Assembly: GCA_029261165.1 (NCBI GenBank)
Contig: JAJDBV010000066.1
Span: 1-64,000, forward strand
Reading direction: 5' to 3'
Source of the DNA: Nitrospirota bacterium
GTDB lineage: Bacteria; Nitrospirota; Nitrospiria; SBBL01; JAADHI01
Length of the DNA stretch: 64,000 nt
The notes beneath the pieces are model-generated. The model did not search any database and was not told the DNA's origin. It saw nothing but the letters and a program-made list of their open reading frames with translations. Within the stretch, counting starts at the first letter, position 1. Each line of letters starts with the position of its first letter. A program made the translations under genes and the position numbers. Shown here piece by piece: positions 27,590 to 37,831 of the stretch.

Positions 27590-29020
27590 CTAGGGTCGGC
27601 CCTGCCTGAGTATCTTCTCCGCCGTCTCCATCCCCTGCCGAATGCAATCCGGAAGCCCCACGCCACGATAGGCGGCCCCGGCCAAAAAGAGTCCGGGGTG
27701 TTTTTTAGTCTCTTTCTCAATTTTGGCCACGCGATCAAGATGGCCGAGATTGTATTGCGGTCTTCCCTTCATCCATCGAAAGGCTTTCGACACCACCGGT
27801 TCGGCCTGAATCCCCAAAATCGGCTGAAGTTCTTTTCGCACAAGCATGATCAGATCAGATTCATCCCTATCAATAAGATCTTCGTGATGCGCACCACCGA
27901 GGAAGGCGCGAATCAGAACATGACCCACCGGGGCACGGCCCGGAAACTTCGTAGAACTCCAGGTTCCAGCCATAATCTGTCGTCCTTCTCTCCGTGGAAC
28001 GACAAAGCCGAAACCATTTAGGGGATGGTGAACATCCTCTCTTCGGAATCCGAGCGAGACCGTTGCCGTCGAAACATATTCGATCTCCCGGAGTAAAGCA
28101 GAAAGCGATGGGTCCCACCCTTTGATCCAGTCCGCCGCCGTATCTGTTTTCGTCGTCACGACCACGGCGTCGGCCGTATATTTCTCCGCATGAGTAGAAA
28201 CCATGTAGCCCTCCTGTTGCGGCCCGTTTTGTGGAATGATACCGCAAACTTTCTCGTCGGAGATCAACTTGACACCATCCAGCTTCCCACGAATCGACAT
28301 CACCAAGCTGGAGAGCCCCTCCCGGAGCGTCACGAAGAGGGTTAAGTTCGACTTCGGTTTTCCCTTTTTGGCCGCGGCTCTTCGTCGCGTCCACATCCCC
28401 AGAATCAGGCTCCCACTACTTTTCTCTAATGACGCAAACTGAGGAAAGGTCGCATACAGACTCAGTTTTTCCGCGTCACCGGCAAAGATACCGGCCAGAA
28501 TCGGCTCAGCAAATTTCTGAAGCGCCTCCTCCCCCAGACGCCTACGGACAAAGGAGGCAATCGATTCATCTTCAGGAGAATCCTTCCTCGGAATCAGAAG
28601 ATCGAGACCCATCCGAACCTTCCCGATGGGAGAAACCAGGGGACTGAAGAGAAATGGCGTCAAGCGGCCCGGAATCATCAGATTAAAACCTTCAGGGAGG
28701 GGCAGCAGTTTCCCATCAGAAAGGATATAGACGGACTTCTGAACTTCTGAGGTTTGCACCAGTTGATCGCTCATACCCACTCTTCGGCAAAGATCCAGGG
28801 CGCCAGGCTTCTGAGTAATAAAGGAGTCCGGGCCCCCTTCAAGGATAAAATCATCGACCCGCTCCGTATGGATCATCCCGCCAAAGCGCTTCTCACTCTC
28901 GATCAGGGTGATATCAAGTGCACAGCCCGTTTCCTTCGATTTTTCCTGAAGGAAGTAAGCGGTAGACAGGCCTGTTATCCCCCCGCCGATAATAATGACT
29001 TTTTTTCTGTCCTGAGGCAT
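27590..29020 (-). CDS. hemG: Protoporphyrinogen oxidase (HemG/HemY-type)
   Basis: VIIIGGGITGLSTAYFL, FGGMIHTERVDDFILEGGPDSFI, C-terminal LAGAAYRGVGLPDCIRQGMETAEKIL. Confidence 0.93.
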   Translation of the reverse strand: MPQDRKKVIIIGGGITGLSTAYFLQEKSKETGCALDITLIESEKRFGGMIHTERVDDFILEGGPDSFITQKPGALDLCRRVGMSDQLVQTSEVQKSVYILSDGKLLPLPEGFNLMIPGRLTPFLFSPLVSPIGKVRMGLDLLIPRKDSPEDESIASFVRRRLGEEALQKFAEPILAGIFAGDAEKLSLYATFPQFASLEKSSGSLILGMWTRRRAAAKKGKPKSNLTLFVTLREGLSSLVMSIRGKLDGVKLISDEKVCGIIPQNGPQQEGYMVSTHAEKYTADAVVVTTKTDTAADWIKGWDPSLSALLREIEYVSTATVSLGFRREDVHHPLNGFGFVVPRREGRQIMAGTWSSTKFPGRAPVGHVLIRAFLGGAHHEDLIDRDESDLIMLVRKELQPILGIQAEPVVSKAFRWMKGRPQYNLGHLDRVAKIEKETKKHPGLFLAGAAYRGVGLPDCIRQGMETAEKILRQGRP

Positions 29021-29118
29021 ATGTGTCCACTCTCACAATATATTTCCATCGGTGGCCATTCTACTTCAATGCGATCAATCTTTCAAACAATGGCCTGGCG
29101 TGTTAATATTTGTGTCGA

Positions 29119-29799
29119 ATGATGAAAAACCTTCTGATCATATTCGCCAAGGCCCCGGAACCCGGGCGTGTCAAGACCCGCCTTCTCCCCTTTTTATCCC
29201 CTGAGGAGGCCGCAGCTTTGCATGAGGCTTTCATCCTCGACACACTATCCTATACAAAGGCGCTTCCCCTGCAACGCACGGTGGCCTACACCCCCTCCCT
29301 AGACAATCCCTTTTTTAGACAATGCCTTACGGAACCCCCTCTTCTTTTTATCCAACAGGAAGGGACTGATCTCGGAAAAAGGATGCAGCATGCCATGGAA
29401 TGGGGATTTTCAAAGGGTTTCGAGAAAGTCCTTTTGATTGGAAGCGATACCCCGACGCTTCCGGAAGAATTTATCCAGGAGGGCCTTGACCTGCTCGACA
29501 CGCAACCCTGGGTCATCGGGCCAAGTCTCGACGGTGGATATTATCTGATCGGAGGAAGAGCTCCCCTTCCCGCCCTCTTCAGCGGTATCCGATGGGGAAC
29601 AGATGAGGTACTGACAAAAACCCTGGAGAAGCTGGACAAGCAAAAGATCCCCTGCCACCTTCTCCCCTTCTGGTACGACATCGACCGGCCAAAAGACCTC
29701 ATCCTCCTTAAGTCTCACATCAAAATCTCAAGGGCGCAAGGAAGATTTTATCCGAAAAAGACGTGGAAGAAAATAGAGGACTGGAAGAACCCCATCTGA
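29119..29799 (+). CDS. TIGR04282/DUF2064-type glycosyltransferase
   Basis: LLIIFAKAPEPGRVKTRLLPFLSPEEAA, LIGSDTPTLPEEFI, GPSLDGGYYLIG. Confidence 0.85.
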   Translation: MMKNLLIIFAKAPEPGRVKTRLLPFLSPEEAAALHEAFILDTLSYTKALPLQRTVAYTPSLDNPFFRQCLTEPPLLFIQQEGTDLGKRMQHAMEWGFSKGFEKVLLIGSDTPTLPEEFIQEGLDLLDTQPWVIGPSLDGGYYLIGGRAPLPALFSGIRWGTDEVLTKTLEKLDKQKIPCHLLPFWYDIDRPKDLILLKSHIKISRAQGRFYPKKTWKKIEDWKNPI

Positions 29800-29865
29800 G
29801 AAGGACGGGGATTCCACTCGCTATGCGCGTTCAGGAAGCTCTGAAGGAACCGCTAAAAAGCTGGC

Positions 29866-31056
29866 TTAAACAACATTTTTCGACTTTAACATCGTGACAA
29901 AACGATCAAACAAAACCGGATCGAGACCGGTCCCCTTATCTTTTTCCATGATTCCCAGGATTTTATCCGCTTTGAGCGCATCCCGGTACGGCCTGTTACT
30001 TCTCATGGCATCAAATTGATCGGAGATCGCCGTCAGACGGCTTGCGATGTGTTGGGGACGACTATACTTCGTGGCAGGGTATCCTCCTAAATCGTATCTA
30101 AGGTGATGCTCAAAAGCAACGATGGCTGCAACACGCGGGATTTCAGAATATTGGAGCAAGAGCATTGCACCCCTTAATGGATGACTTTTCATCTGGTTAA
30201 ACTCCTCCTCCGTCAACTTTCCTTTTTTGTGAAGGACCTCCAAAGATACGTCTGTCTTCCCCACGTCATGCAACACGGCCCCGATTCCAAACGCATGGAC
30301 TTCCTCTTTTGAAAACCCCATGTTTTGCGCTTGCGCCATGGTCAGGATTGAGAGGTTGATGGCATGGACGTATGTATACTCATCGTAAGATTTTAAATCT
30401 CCCAGAGGGATAAGGGAAGTAAAGTTAGAAAAAAGGGACTTCTCAAGTGTCTCCATAACCTTTCCAATATTTTTAACGAATCCCCTTTCTGCTGACTTCC
30501 AGTCAACATAAATCTCCTTAATGACCTTCCCCTCCTCCACATAATGAGGTTGCTTGAGGGCCGCCTTGGGTATGGCGACCCCGAGATTCTTCAAAACCGG
30601 CGAGACGGGCTTTTTTCTTTTTCCTTGCAGCCTTAACTTTCCTAGAGAGAGATGGGACGATTCAAATTGGGGCTTCTCGTCCTCATCCTCCAGTGGAGAC
30701 GAAAGCAAATCCACAAAGGGGCGGAGTTCATCCATTCCGAGTCCCTCTCGAAGAGTAAGAACTTCGAGTTTTTTTTCACAGAAGAGGCGGGCCATTCCAG
30801 ATAGGCCTTTATCTTCCTTACCGATGAGGAGGTCGTCGATGTATACCTGCCCCTCAATAAAAACAAAAGTACGTTCATTGCGGTCGTTAAAGAGGTCTTT
30901 CAAGGCCTCGCAAAGATCCGTCATCTTACCCAGAACCTGCGGATGATCATTCGGGTAAAACCCTCGGTCCCGGATGATCTTAGTGAGCGTTTTAAGGAAT
31001 TGTTCAGCACTCGCGACCTCATCTATCTGTCCGCATTGATCCACTGGTATAGACAT
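29866..31056 (-). CDS. HD-GYP-type phosphohydrolase
   Basis: GAVLHDVGKTDVSLEVLHKKGKLTEEEFNQMKSHPLRG, EHHLRYDLGGYP. Confidence 0.9.
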   Translation of the reverse strand: MSIPVDQCGQIDEVASAEQFLKTLTKIIRDRGFYPNDHPQVLGKMTDLCEALKDLFNDRNERTFVFIEGQVYIDDLLIGKEDKGLSGMARLFCEKKLEVLTLREGLGMDELRPFVDLLSSPLEDEDEKPQFESSHLSLGKLRLQGKRKKPVSPVLKNLGVAIPKAALKQPHYVEEGKVIKEIYVDWKSAERGFVKNIGKVMETLEKSLFSNFTSLIPLGDLKSYDEYTYVHAINLSILTMAQAQNMGFSKEEVHAFGIGAVLHDVGKTDVSLEVLHKKGKLTEEEFNQMKSHPLRGAMLLLQYSEIPRVAAIVAFEHHLRYDLGGYPATKYSRPQHIASRLTAISDQFDAMRSNRPYRDALKADKILGIMEKDKGTGLDPVLFDRFVTMLKSKNVV

Positions 31057-31082
31057 CGCTCTCTCTTCCTCCCGTTTATTTG

Positions 31083-33221
31083 TCAGGCCTTAGCCTCCCC
31101 AACACCTGTGTTCGTCCTTTTTCTAAGCTTCGATACGGCTGCCTCGACCTCCTTTTGCATCGTGAGGTGATAATCCCAACGCCAAAACTGCCATGGTTTT
31201 TCTTTCCGAAGACTGGATAATACCGCAATCCACTCCTTTCCCCCAGCATCTCCGATTGCCTTTAAAATATAGATCTGATGATCTTTAGAGTAATCAGCAT
31301 GATCAGCATCCCCTAGTTTCTTCATGATTATGTCGATGGCACGGGGATCTTTCATTGAAACGAGGAAAGAGACTGCCGTCTTGCGTACCTTCGGATCGCT
31401 GTCTTCAATGGATGTCGCCAAGGCTTGATAAAAGGTGTCGGTGTTCGCCCCGATTATCTCTATCGTCTGAAGTGCGGCCAACCTGATCTGAGCTGCGTCG
31501 TGCTGCATAAAAGGAGAGATTTGGGGAAGAGCATCTGCCGCTTGAAGGTCACGCAACAAGACCAACATGTTACGGATGACATACCACTTTTCGGAACTTA
31601 ATTTTTTTATGACAAATGGAATCGCCTCATTCCCGCACATGACAATCGATGCGAGTAGTCGTTTCCTTACAGACAAACTCTCTTCCACCTCCAGGATGTC
31701 TAAAAGAACTGGAATAAGTTCAGTTCCCATGACCCCAATAATGCGACCTAATAAGCGATCCTCCTCTTCTCTCTCGGCTTCACTCCCTGCTTGCAGAAGG
31801 CACGTTATAAACTCAGGCCTTAGAACCTTGTTGATTTCCCTCTGAAAAAGAGCATGATGTGCCTTGGGTTCAGATGCATTCCTTTTCAGAAGGATCTTGA
31901 TTGTTTCCATGAGGATCTTTTGGGTATTTTCTCCAAGCCCTTCCGTGAGCAGCCGGATAATATAATCGACGCATCCTTCAAATTGCTCTTCTGAAAAGAC
32001 AGGCCCCTCGATCATATTGAGGAGGATGACGGCAAGGTGGTAATTGGTATCCCTCGCATCCAGTGTGTTTCTTTTAGGCGCAACACCTGCCGCCAGCGAC
32101 GCGTCATCTGAATCCAAGCCTTCATCGAGGAGAGAACGGTATTCTTCCGGGTAGAATAATCTATCCGAACGGTCGACAAATAACTCATTAAATAGCTCAT
32201 GATGTCCCTTGACCTTTGACTTGAGTTGGGTTTCAAGGGCTAGATCATTTTTTGAGACGGAAACCAATTTCTTGAGAAGACTGAACATTGGGGTAGAGAC
32301 CATCTGATCGGACACCTGAATCTGATTGAGGACTTCCGGCAGCGCAGCAGACGGCAAGGTGTCCAATAAACCCTCCATCGCCAGATGGTCTTTTCCATCT
32401 TTTTTTAGTGAAAACCGGAAGATCTGTTCTCGTACATCGGGTCGGAGGTTGGAGAACAATTTCCCCATTTCCTTCCTCATATGAAAAGCTCTCTGATTTC
32501 CGGAGATCGACTTACTGGCGTGTTCATGGAGATAATCAACGATGACTCCTTCATATTCCTGATCCGTTCCCTCCCCTTTGTTCTCATCAAATAGGCCATT
32601 GATGACCTTTGCTGCATGCACCGGATCCAGGGTATAGTCCGAACCGAGATCACCCGTGCCTTCGGCTTCAGGCTGGGCTCCATCCAGTGTCAGCTTATTG
32701 ACGAGGTCCTTCCATATATCTTTACGGGGCCCCTCCGGGTGGATTTCTTCATCCTGCCCTCCGATTGCTCCTTTGAAACTGATGAACATGAGTGAAATTG
32801 AAGTGACTTCTTCCTCGAAGCGTGCAATGACCTGCGCTCTCTCGGACATAAGCGGAGAGTGGTCTTCTGCAATCATCTTTATGAAACTTAGAATTTCGTC
32901 CCCGGTGAGCGAATTGTGAAAGGCGATGCCGGCCAGGTTTAGTCCATGGAGACCCTTGGCCAGCTCTTGGATGACCGGATTATCTTTGGCAATCGGGGCG
33001 CCCTGGTAGAGTATCTCGCCTCTTGTAATTCCAAGGGAAAAGGTATCCACCACTTCAAATAGCATGTTAAATTGTCCAGTAAGTCCCGATACAACTTTCG
33101 GGATAATCGGATGGGAATGGGAGTAGATCGAAAGCTTCCTGATCCCAATCTGAAGATCGATCAGGACGTCCATCAGAGAATCCAGATCAATTATCTGAGT
33201 AGCACTCGATTCGCGGTCCAC
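31083..33221 (-). CDS. HEAT-repeat protein with N-terminal domain shared with the neighbouring HD-GYP protein
   Basis: C-terminal HEAT units (IAFVIKKLSSEKWYVIRNMLVLLRDLQ; DSDPKVRKTAVSFLVSMKDPRAIDIIMKKL). Confidence 0.8.
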   Translation of the reverse strand: MDRESSATQIIDLDSLMDVLIDLQIGIRKLSIYSHSHPIIPKVVSGLTGQFNMLFEVVDTFSLGITRGEILYQGAPIAKDNPVIQELAKGLHGLNLAGIAFHNSLTGDEILSFIKMIAEDHSPLMSERAQVIARFEEEVTSISLMFISFKGAIGGQDEEIHPEGPRKDIWKDLVNKLTLDGAQPEAEGTGDLGSDYTLDPVHAAKVINGLFDENKGEGTDQEYEGVIVDYLHEHASKSISGNQRAFHMRKEMGKLFSNLRPDVREQIFRFSLKKDGKDHLAMEGLLDTLPSAALPEVLNQIQVSDQMVSTPMFSLLKKLVSVSKNDLALETQLKSKVKGHHELFNELFVDRSDRLFYPEEYRSLLDEGLDSDDASLAAGVAPKRNTLDARDTNYHLAVILLNMIEGPVFSEEQFEGCVDYIIRLLTEGLGENTQKILMETIKILLKRNASEPKAHHALFQREINKVLRPEFITCLLQAGSEAEREEEDRLLGRIIGVMGTELIPVLLDILEVEESLSVRKRLLASIVMCGNEAIPFVIKKLSSEKWYVIRNMLVLLRDLQAADALPQISPFMQHDAAQIRLAALQTIEIIGANTDTFYQALATSIEDSDPKVRKTAVSFLVSMKDPRAIDIIMKKLGDADHADYSKDHQIYILKAIGDAGGKEWIAVLSSLRKEKPWQFWRWDYHLTMQKEVEAAVSKLRKRTNTGVGEAKA

Positions 33222-33388
33222 GCTGAGTTCCTTTGTCTATCGTTCCGCATTTAAAGAATATAGAAATAGCCTCAACCTAAAGGATAACCGAGCTTGTTTT
33301 ATTGTCAAGAAAGGCCTTGGCCTTGTCCTATGAAAGAATAAGCTAACTTTGAGTCTCCCTTTTTATTTATGTTACGATATCCAGAGAG

Positions 33389-34192
33389 ATGAACGTATTA
33401 AGCCGAGCTTACAAAACAACGGCAATCTTCCTTCTCCCCTTTGCCTTGCTCCTCGCCTGCCGGACAACGCCGGTCACGCGACGGTCTCAGTTTATCCTGA
33501 TCCCGGAATCCGAAGAGATCTCCATGGGAATGATGGCCTACAAGCAGATTATCGAGAAGGCGAAGCTCTCCGAGAACCCGGACAAAGTTACCTTGGTTCG
33601 GCGTGTCGGGAAACGCATTGCCGCAGTGGCAAACCGTCCTGACTATCAGTGGGAGTTCAATCTCATTGAAGATGACAAGATGGTCAATGCTTTTGCCTTG
33701 CCCGGAGGAAAGGTCGCGGTCTACACCGGTATCCTCGCGATCACAAAGGATGAGACTGGACTGGCCACCGTCTTGTCTCACGAGGTCTCTCATGCGATCG
33801 CCCGGCATGGAGGAGAACGGATGACGACCGGACTGCTGACCCAGCTCGGTATGGCAGCCCTGGAGACCAGCTTGGGGAAAAAGGGAACCAGCTCAAGCAA
33901 GCTGAAGGCTATTAAATCTGCTTACGGTGCCGGTGCCCAGGTAGGCGTCCTCCTCCCCTTCAATCGAAGGCAGGAACTGGAGGCCGACCGCATCGGTCTC
34001 ATGTTGATGGCGAAGGCCGGATATGACCCAAAAGTAGCAGCCCTTTTCTGGGAACGTATGTCAAAGCTCGACAAGAAAAAAGCCCCGGAATTCCTCTCAA
34101 CCCATCCAAGCGATACCCTTCGAATCGCACAAATTAAAAAATGGCTCCCCGAAGCCGAACGGGAATTCGCCGCCTCGCAATTCAACCGGTAA
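33389..34192 (+). CDS. M48-family metalloprotease lipoprotein
   Basis: Lipobox LLLACR; VLSHEVSHAIARHGGERM (HExxH); RRQELEADRIGLMLMAKAGYDP. Confidence 0.93.
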   Translation: MNVLSRAYKTTAIFLLPFALLLACRTTPVTRRSQFILIPESEEISMGMMAYKQIIEKAKLSENPDKVTLVRRVGKRIAAVANRPDYQWEFNLIEDDKMVNAFALPGGKVAVYTGILAITKDETGLATVLSHEVSHAIARHGGERMTTGLLTQLGMAALETSLGKKGTSSSKLKAIKSAYGAGAQVGVLLPFNRRQELEADRIGLMLMAKAGYDPKVAALFWERMSKLDKKKAPEFLSTHPSDTLRIAQIKKWLPEAEREFAASQFNR

Positions 34193-34325
34193 ACCCATCG
34201 TGAATCCGCATCCCAAATAAACAATAACTTATTGATATCATTTAATTAAATAGAAGTTTAACGAGAGGAACTGGAACTATTTGGACGCAACGGCCGCCGG
34301 GTTCTCCTTTAAGATACAGGATGTG

Positions 34326-34349
34326 GCCCTCTGGAATAGAGGCTTTTTT
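34326..34349 (+). terminator. Putative Rho-independent terminator
   Basis: GGCCCTCTGGAATAGAGGCTTTTTT: short GC hairpin then T run, downstream of the M48 gene. Confidence 0.45.
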
Positions 34350-34360
34350 AAAAACTGGAA

Positions 34361-35353
34361 CTATTCCGACTTGCCCGCTTTTTCGAGGAATTGGACAGTC
34401 GCGGTATGTTTGTTTTCAATGGCGAGTAATAAAGCGGTTTGGCCAAAGTGATTTTTTGTGGAGGCTTCCGCCCCTTTGCGCAGCAAGGTCTTGACCAGAG
34501 GAAGATCGCCGTGTTTCGAGGCCCACATCAAGGCGGTCCACCCTTCTTTGTTTTTCGCCTTCGGATCTGCACCCTGAGAAAGGAGAAGTTCGGCCATGCC
34601 CGTATGGCCGTTCATCGCGGCAAACATCAAGGCGGTCTGTCCGGACCGGTCTTTTGCCTTGACCCTTGCACCTCTCTCCAATAAAACCTTTACCGTATCC
34701 TGATGGCCGTTCATCGCGGCAAGCATCAAGGCGGTCTGTCCGGAGGAATCTTTTTCTTCGATATCCGCCCCCTGATCCAGGAATAACTCCATGGTATCGG
34801 TGTTGCCGCCGGAGGCCGAAACCATAAGCGCGGTCCATCCAGCTATATTTGTCGCATGAAGGTCCGAGCCTTTCTCCAGCAATACCTTCATTGTAGGAAT
34901 ATCATTATGCTTTGCCGTCATCATCAAGGCCGTTCTTCCCAGAAAATCCTTGGCCTCAGCATCCGCCCCGTGCCTTAACAACAACACCACCATCGCAGTA
35001 TCGCCTTCCCTGGCTGCATCGATCAAAGCGGTTCGTTGCTGAAAATCTTCAATGTTGATATTTGCACCGCGATGCAATAGCTGTTCAGCGACTTCCCTAT
35101 GCCCATGTTCGGCCGCCTCCATCAAGGCGGTTCTGCCATCCTCATCCCGGGCATTCAGATCGATGTTCGCATCTAAAAACAACTGGACAAGGTACAGATC
35201 GCCCTTATGCGTATGCCAAATAAATTCGGACGTATCGAAAGGGACGCCTTTTTCTTTCAATACCTCACGTGCTTCAGCCGGATTATTAGCTTCGCTTGGA
35301 AGGGGGGTCAAAAGAAATAGAAATACATGGCACACGAAGAGTTTTCGAATCAT
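34361..35353 (-). CDS. Secreted ankyrin-repeat protein
   Basis: Signal peptide and repeated DxxGxTALMxAxxxGHxxxxxxLLxxGAD units. Confidence 0.93.
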   Translation of the reverse strand: MIRKLFVCHVFLFLLTPLPSEANNPAEAREVLKEKGVPFDTSEFIWHTHKGDLYLVQLFLDANIDLNARDEDGRTALMEAAEHGHREVAEQLLHRGANINIEDFQQRTALIDAAREGDTAMVVLLLRHGADAEAKDFLGRTALMMTAKHNDIPTMKVLLEKGSDLHATNIAGWTALMVSASGGNTDTMELFLDQGADIEEKDSSGQTALMLAAMNGHQDTVKVLLERGARVKAKDRSGQTALMFAAMNGHTGMAELLLSQGADPKAKNKEGWTALMWASKHGDLPLVKTLLRKGAEASTKNHFGQTALLLAIENKHTATVQFLEKAGKSE

Positions 35354-35365
35354 TTTCTCCCTTGT

Positions 35366-35989
35366 TTATTTTCTTAACATGCCTACTTGTTGAATATTTT
35401 TATTTTTTACAGTAAGGGCATCCAAGGCAAAATCGACTTCGATGTTTGAGCCCGCTTTCACTTCTACGGTTTTAACCAATGACACATCTGGATTCAGGAA
35501 GACATGTATGCGGTAAGTCCCTTCGGGTACATCCAAAATACGGTAGCGGTCCTCTTCGACGATACCGAAGTAGGGATGGTCCAAGACCAAGATGTAGGCA
35601 TACATATGCTCATGAATGTCGCAAAGGACCTCCACCAAACCCACCTCCGCCATCATCACCCTCTGCGCACGCCCAGGGCCGTAAGGGCCAAAATCGAAGG
35701 GATTCGAAGGAGAAAAAGAAAAGGCATTATGAAAGACATCATCATCATTAGGAAAATCAACTATAGTGCCTTTTAATACAGGCAATGCGGTCGGGTAAAA
35801 AAACTGATCTTTTTGAAGGATCTCCGGATTTTTCAGTGGCGGGGGAAAGAGTCCTTTAAAGTCGCCTTCAAGATAGACAACGGCATTCCCGTCTGGCTCC
35901 CCTGAGACAGTCACCCGACCGGAAACCGTTCCGGCTGTTGCTACGCCGGAAAGCAGGCAAAAGAAAAGAGACAGACAGACTAGCTTCAT
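35366..35989 (-). CDS. Secreted cupredoxin-like protein with C-terminal carboxypeptidase-regulatory-like region
   Basis: Signal peptide; FPNDDDVFHNAFS...VEVLCDIHEHMYAYILV (H..CxxHxxM type-1 Cu pattern). Confidence 0.75.
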   Translation of the reverse strand: MKLVCLSLFFCLLSGVATAGTVSGRVTVSGEPDGNAVVYLEGDFKGLFPPPLKNPEILQKDQFFYPTALPVLKGTIVDFPNDDDVFHNAFSFSPSNPFDFGPYGPGRAQRVMMAEVGLVEVLCDIHEHMYAYILVLDHPYFGIVEEDRYRILDVPEGTYRIHVFLNPDVSLVKTVEVKAGSNIEVDFALDALTVKNKNIQQVGMLRK

Positions 35990-36107
35990 TAAAACCCTCC
36001 TTTTCTCGGGTACAGCCTTTTCAAATTTTTAAACTCCCCAGGGGATTGTTGACTATTTTTACCGATAACATCACCTTGCGGCCCCTGGCAGGTCAATCAA
36101 TAAACCC

Positions 36108-37328
36108 TCATTGGGGGAACTGGGGGAAAACCACCGTGGGCTGATCACCTGTCAGGGTCTTTAAAAATGCCAGCAAGTCCATTTTTTCCTCTGGACTCAG
36201 ATGTAAGGGCCTCATTTTCGGATCCTTGTTCGGACCGTCTCCCCCACCTTGATCGTAGAAATCCAAAACCGCATCCAATGTGTCAAAACCGCCGGTATGC
36301 ATGTACGGCGCGGTCAAGGTTACATTTCTCAAGCTCGGCGTCTTAAAAGACCTTTTGTCTTCTCCCATTTTAGTCACATTGAAACGGCCCAAATCTTCCT
36401 TAAGCGGGCCGACTTGCGGCACACCTAGATTATGAAATAGATCGTCACTAAAATTAGACCCTTTATGACATTGCGAGCAGCTCGCCTTACTCACAAAAAG
36501 AATCAAGCCTCTTTTTTCAGTGACACTTAAGGCCTTGGTATCGCCCTTTATATATAAATCGAAGGGGGCGTTTGGTGTAATGATCGTTTTCTCGAAGGCG
36601 GCAATGGCCTTCCCGACATCGTCGAAGACCGGATCACGGCCGAAGGCCTCGTTAAACATGTTTTTGTAAGCAGAAACCTTGTTTAAAAAAGCCAACACAT
36701 TCTCAACCGTATTATTCATTTCACCCAGGGCAAGGATAGGACCTTTGGCCTGATCTTCCAAGGAGGGAGACCTCCCATCCCAAAACTGAGACTTGTTGTA
36801 GGCCGCATTTAAAACGGTTGGACTATGCCGCCCCAATTCCTCGCGGGACCCCATCGACCGCGCCCTGCCGTCGGCAAAGCCCAGTCCTGGAGAATGGCAG
36901 GTGCTGCAGGCCATAAGACCATTTCCCGAAAGCCTCGGATCGAAAAAGAGCATTTTTCCAAGCGCGATTTTCTCCGGAGTTTGCGGATTATCTTCCGAGA
37001 ACGGAACTTCCGGAAGAGCGGCTAAACGCCCTGGTAATGCCCGCTTATCCATGACCATTCGATCGATCATTTTCGGTGTAATTCGAACTTTTTTATTTCG
37101 CCGTCTCCCACGAGAACGGACCTGACGCCTTTCTGAGGACTTTAGCGCTTTCATCCCAGTGTCCCCAAACAAGATTGGGGAAAAGGCGGCACCCTGATTC
37201 CCCCATAAGACAGAGATCATAATTAACCCGAAAACCACCCCATAAGTCCTAAGACCGTTTTTTTTTGAGGAAACTGGCATCCTGATGGCCTCCTTCATTA
37301 TCGATATGGTGTACCGAAGCACGTTCAT
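36108..37328 (-). CDS. Di-haem cytochrome c peroxidase (MauG/CcpA family)
   Basis: Two CxxCH motifs (ACSTCHSPGLGFADGR and SCSQCHKGSNFSD). Confidence 0.92.
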   Translation of the reverse strand: MNVLRYTISIMKEAIRMPVSSKKNGLRTYGVVFGLIMISVLWGNQGAAFSPILFGDTGMKALKSSERRQVRSRGRRRNKKVRITPKMIDRMVMDKRALPGRLAALPEVPFSEDNPQTPEKIALGKMLFFDPRLSGNGLMACSTCHSPGLGFADGRARSMGSREELGRHSPTVLNAAYNKSQFWDGRSPSLEDQAKGPILALGEMNNTVENVLAFLNKVSAYKNMFNEAFGRDPVFDDVGKAIAAFEKTIITPNAPFDLYIKGDTKALSVTEKRGLILFVSKASCSQCHKGSNFSDDLFHNLGVPQVGPLKEDLGRFNVTKMGEDKRSFKTPSLRNVTLTAPYMHTGGFDTLDAVLDFYDQGGGDGPNKDPKMRPLHLSPEEKMDLLAFLKTLTGDQPTVVFPQFPQ

Positions 37329-37831
37329 TATAGTAACTTTGAATCATTTCAAGATTTAATATTTCAGGTACAAAGGGGAATAACAGGCAGAACCTAACGG
37401 CCATTCTTTTTACTTATCGGATGCCTAGGGCAAAACTTTAAGAGAGAAAGAACCATAATTTGAAGAAAAGGCCACCGCCCCCTTTTCTTTAATCAGGAAA
37501 GAGAGAATAAACCGAATTCAGACCGGTCCTGCGGTTTTACTGATTTTAAACAAGGCCAACCCCGCCTAATAGAATTTGGCCATAAAATCAACGAAAATAC
37601 CGTTTCCCAACCGAATTTAAACCGGCCGTCGAATAGCCGGTTCGCGACAATATTAAACTGGTTTAAATGGTTTATGGAACACAAGGGATCCATTCTCAGC
37701 AACTATTGTATAAGATTTAAGTTTAAGCCCATCGTACCGATAAGAGTATTGATGGGAAGCCTGAAAGTGCCTCACTCATTTCTTTAACCCATTTAATTTC
37801 AGGGATATTTCACCTGATAGGAAACATCCCG

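Noticed and set aside
34361-35353. Regularly spaced repeats as possible CRISPR
   Set aside because: 99 bp periodicity is coding (ankyrin 33-aa units), not short palindromic repeats with unique spacers.
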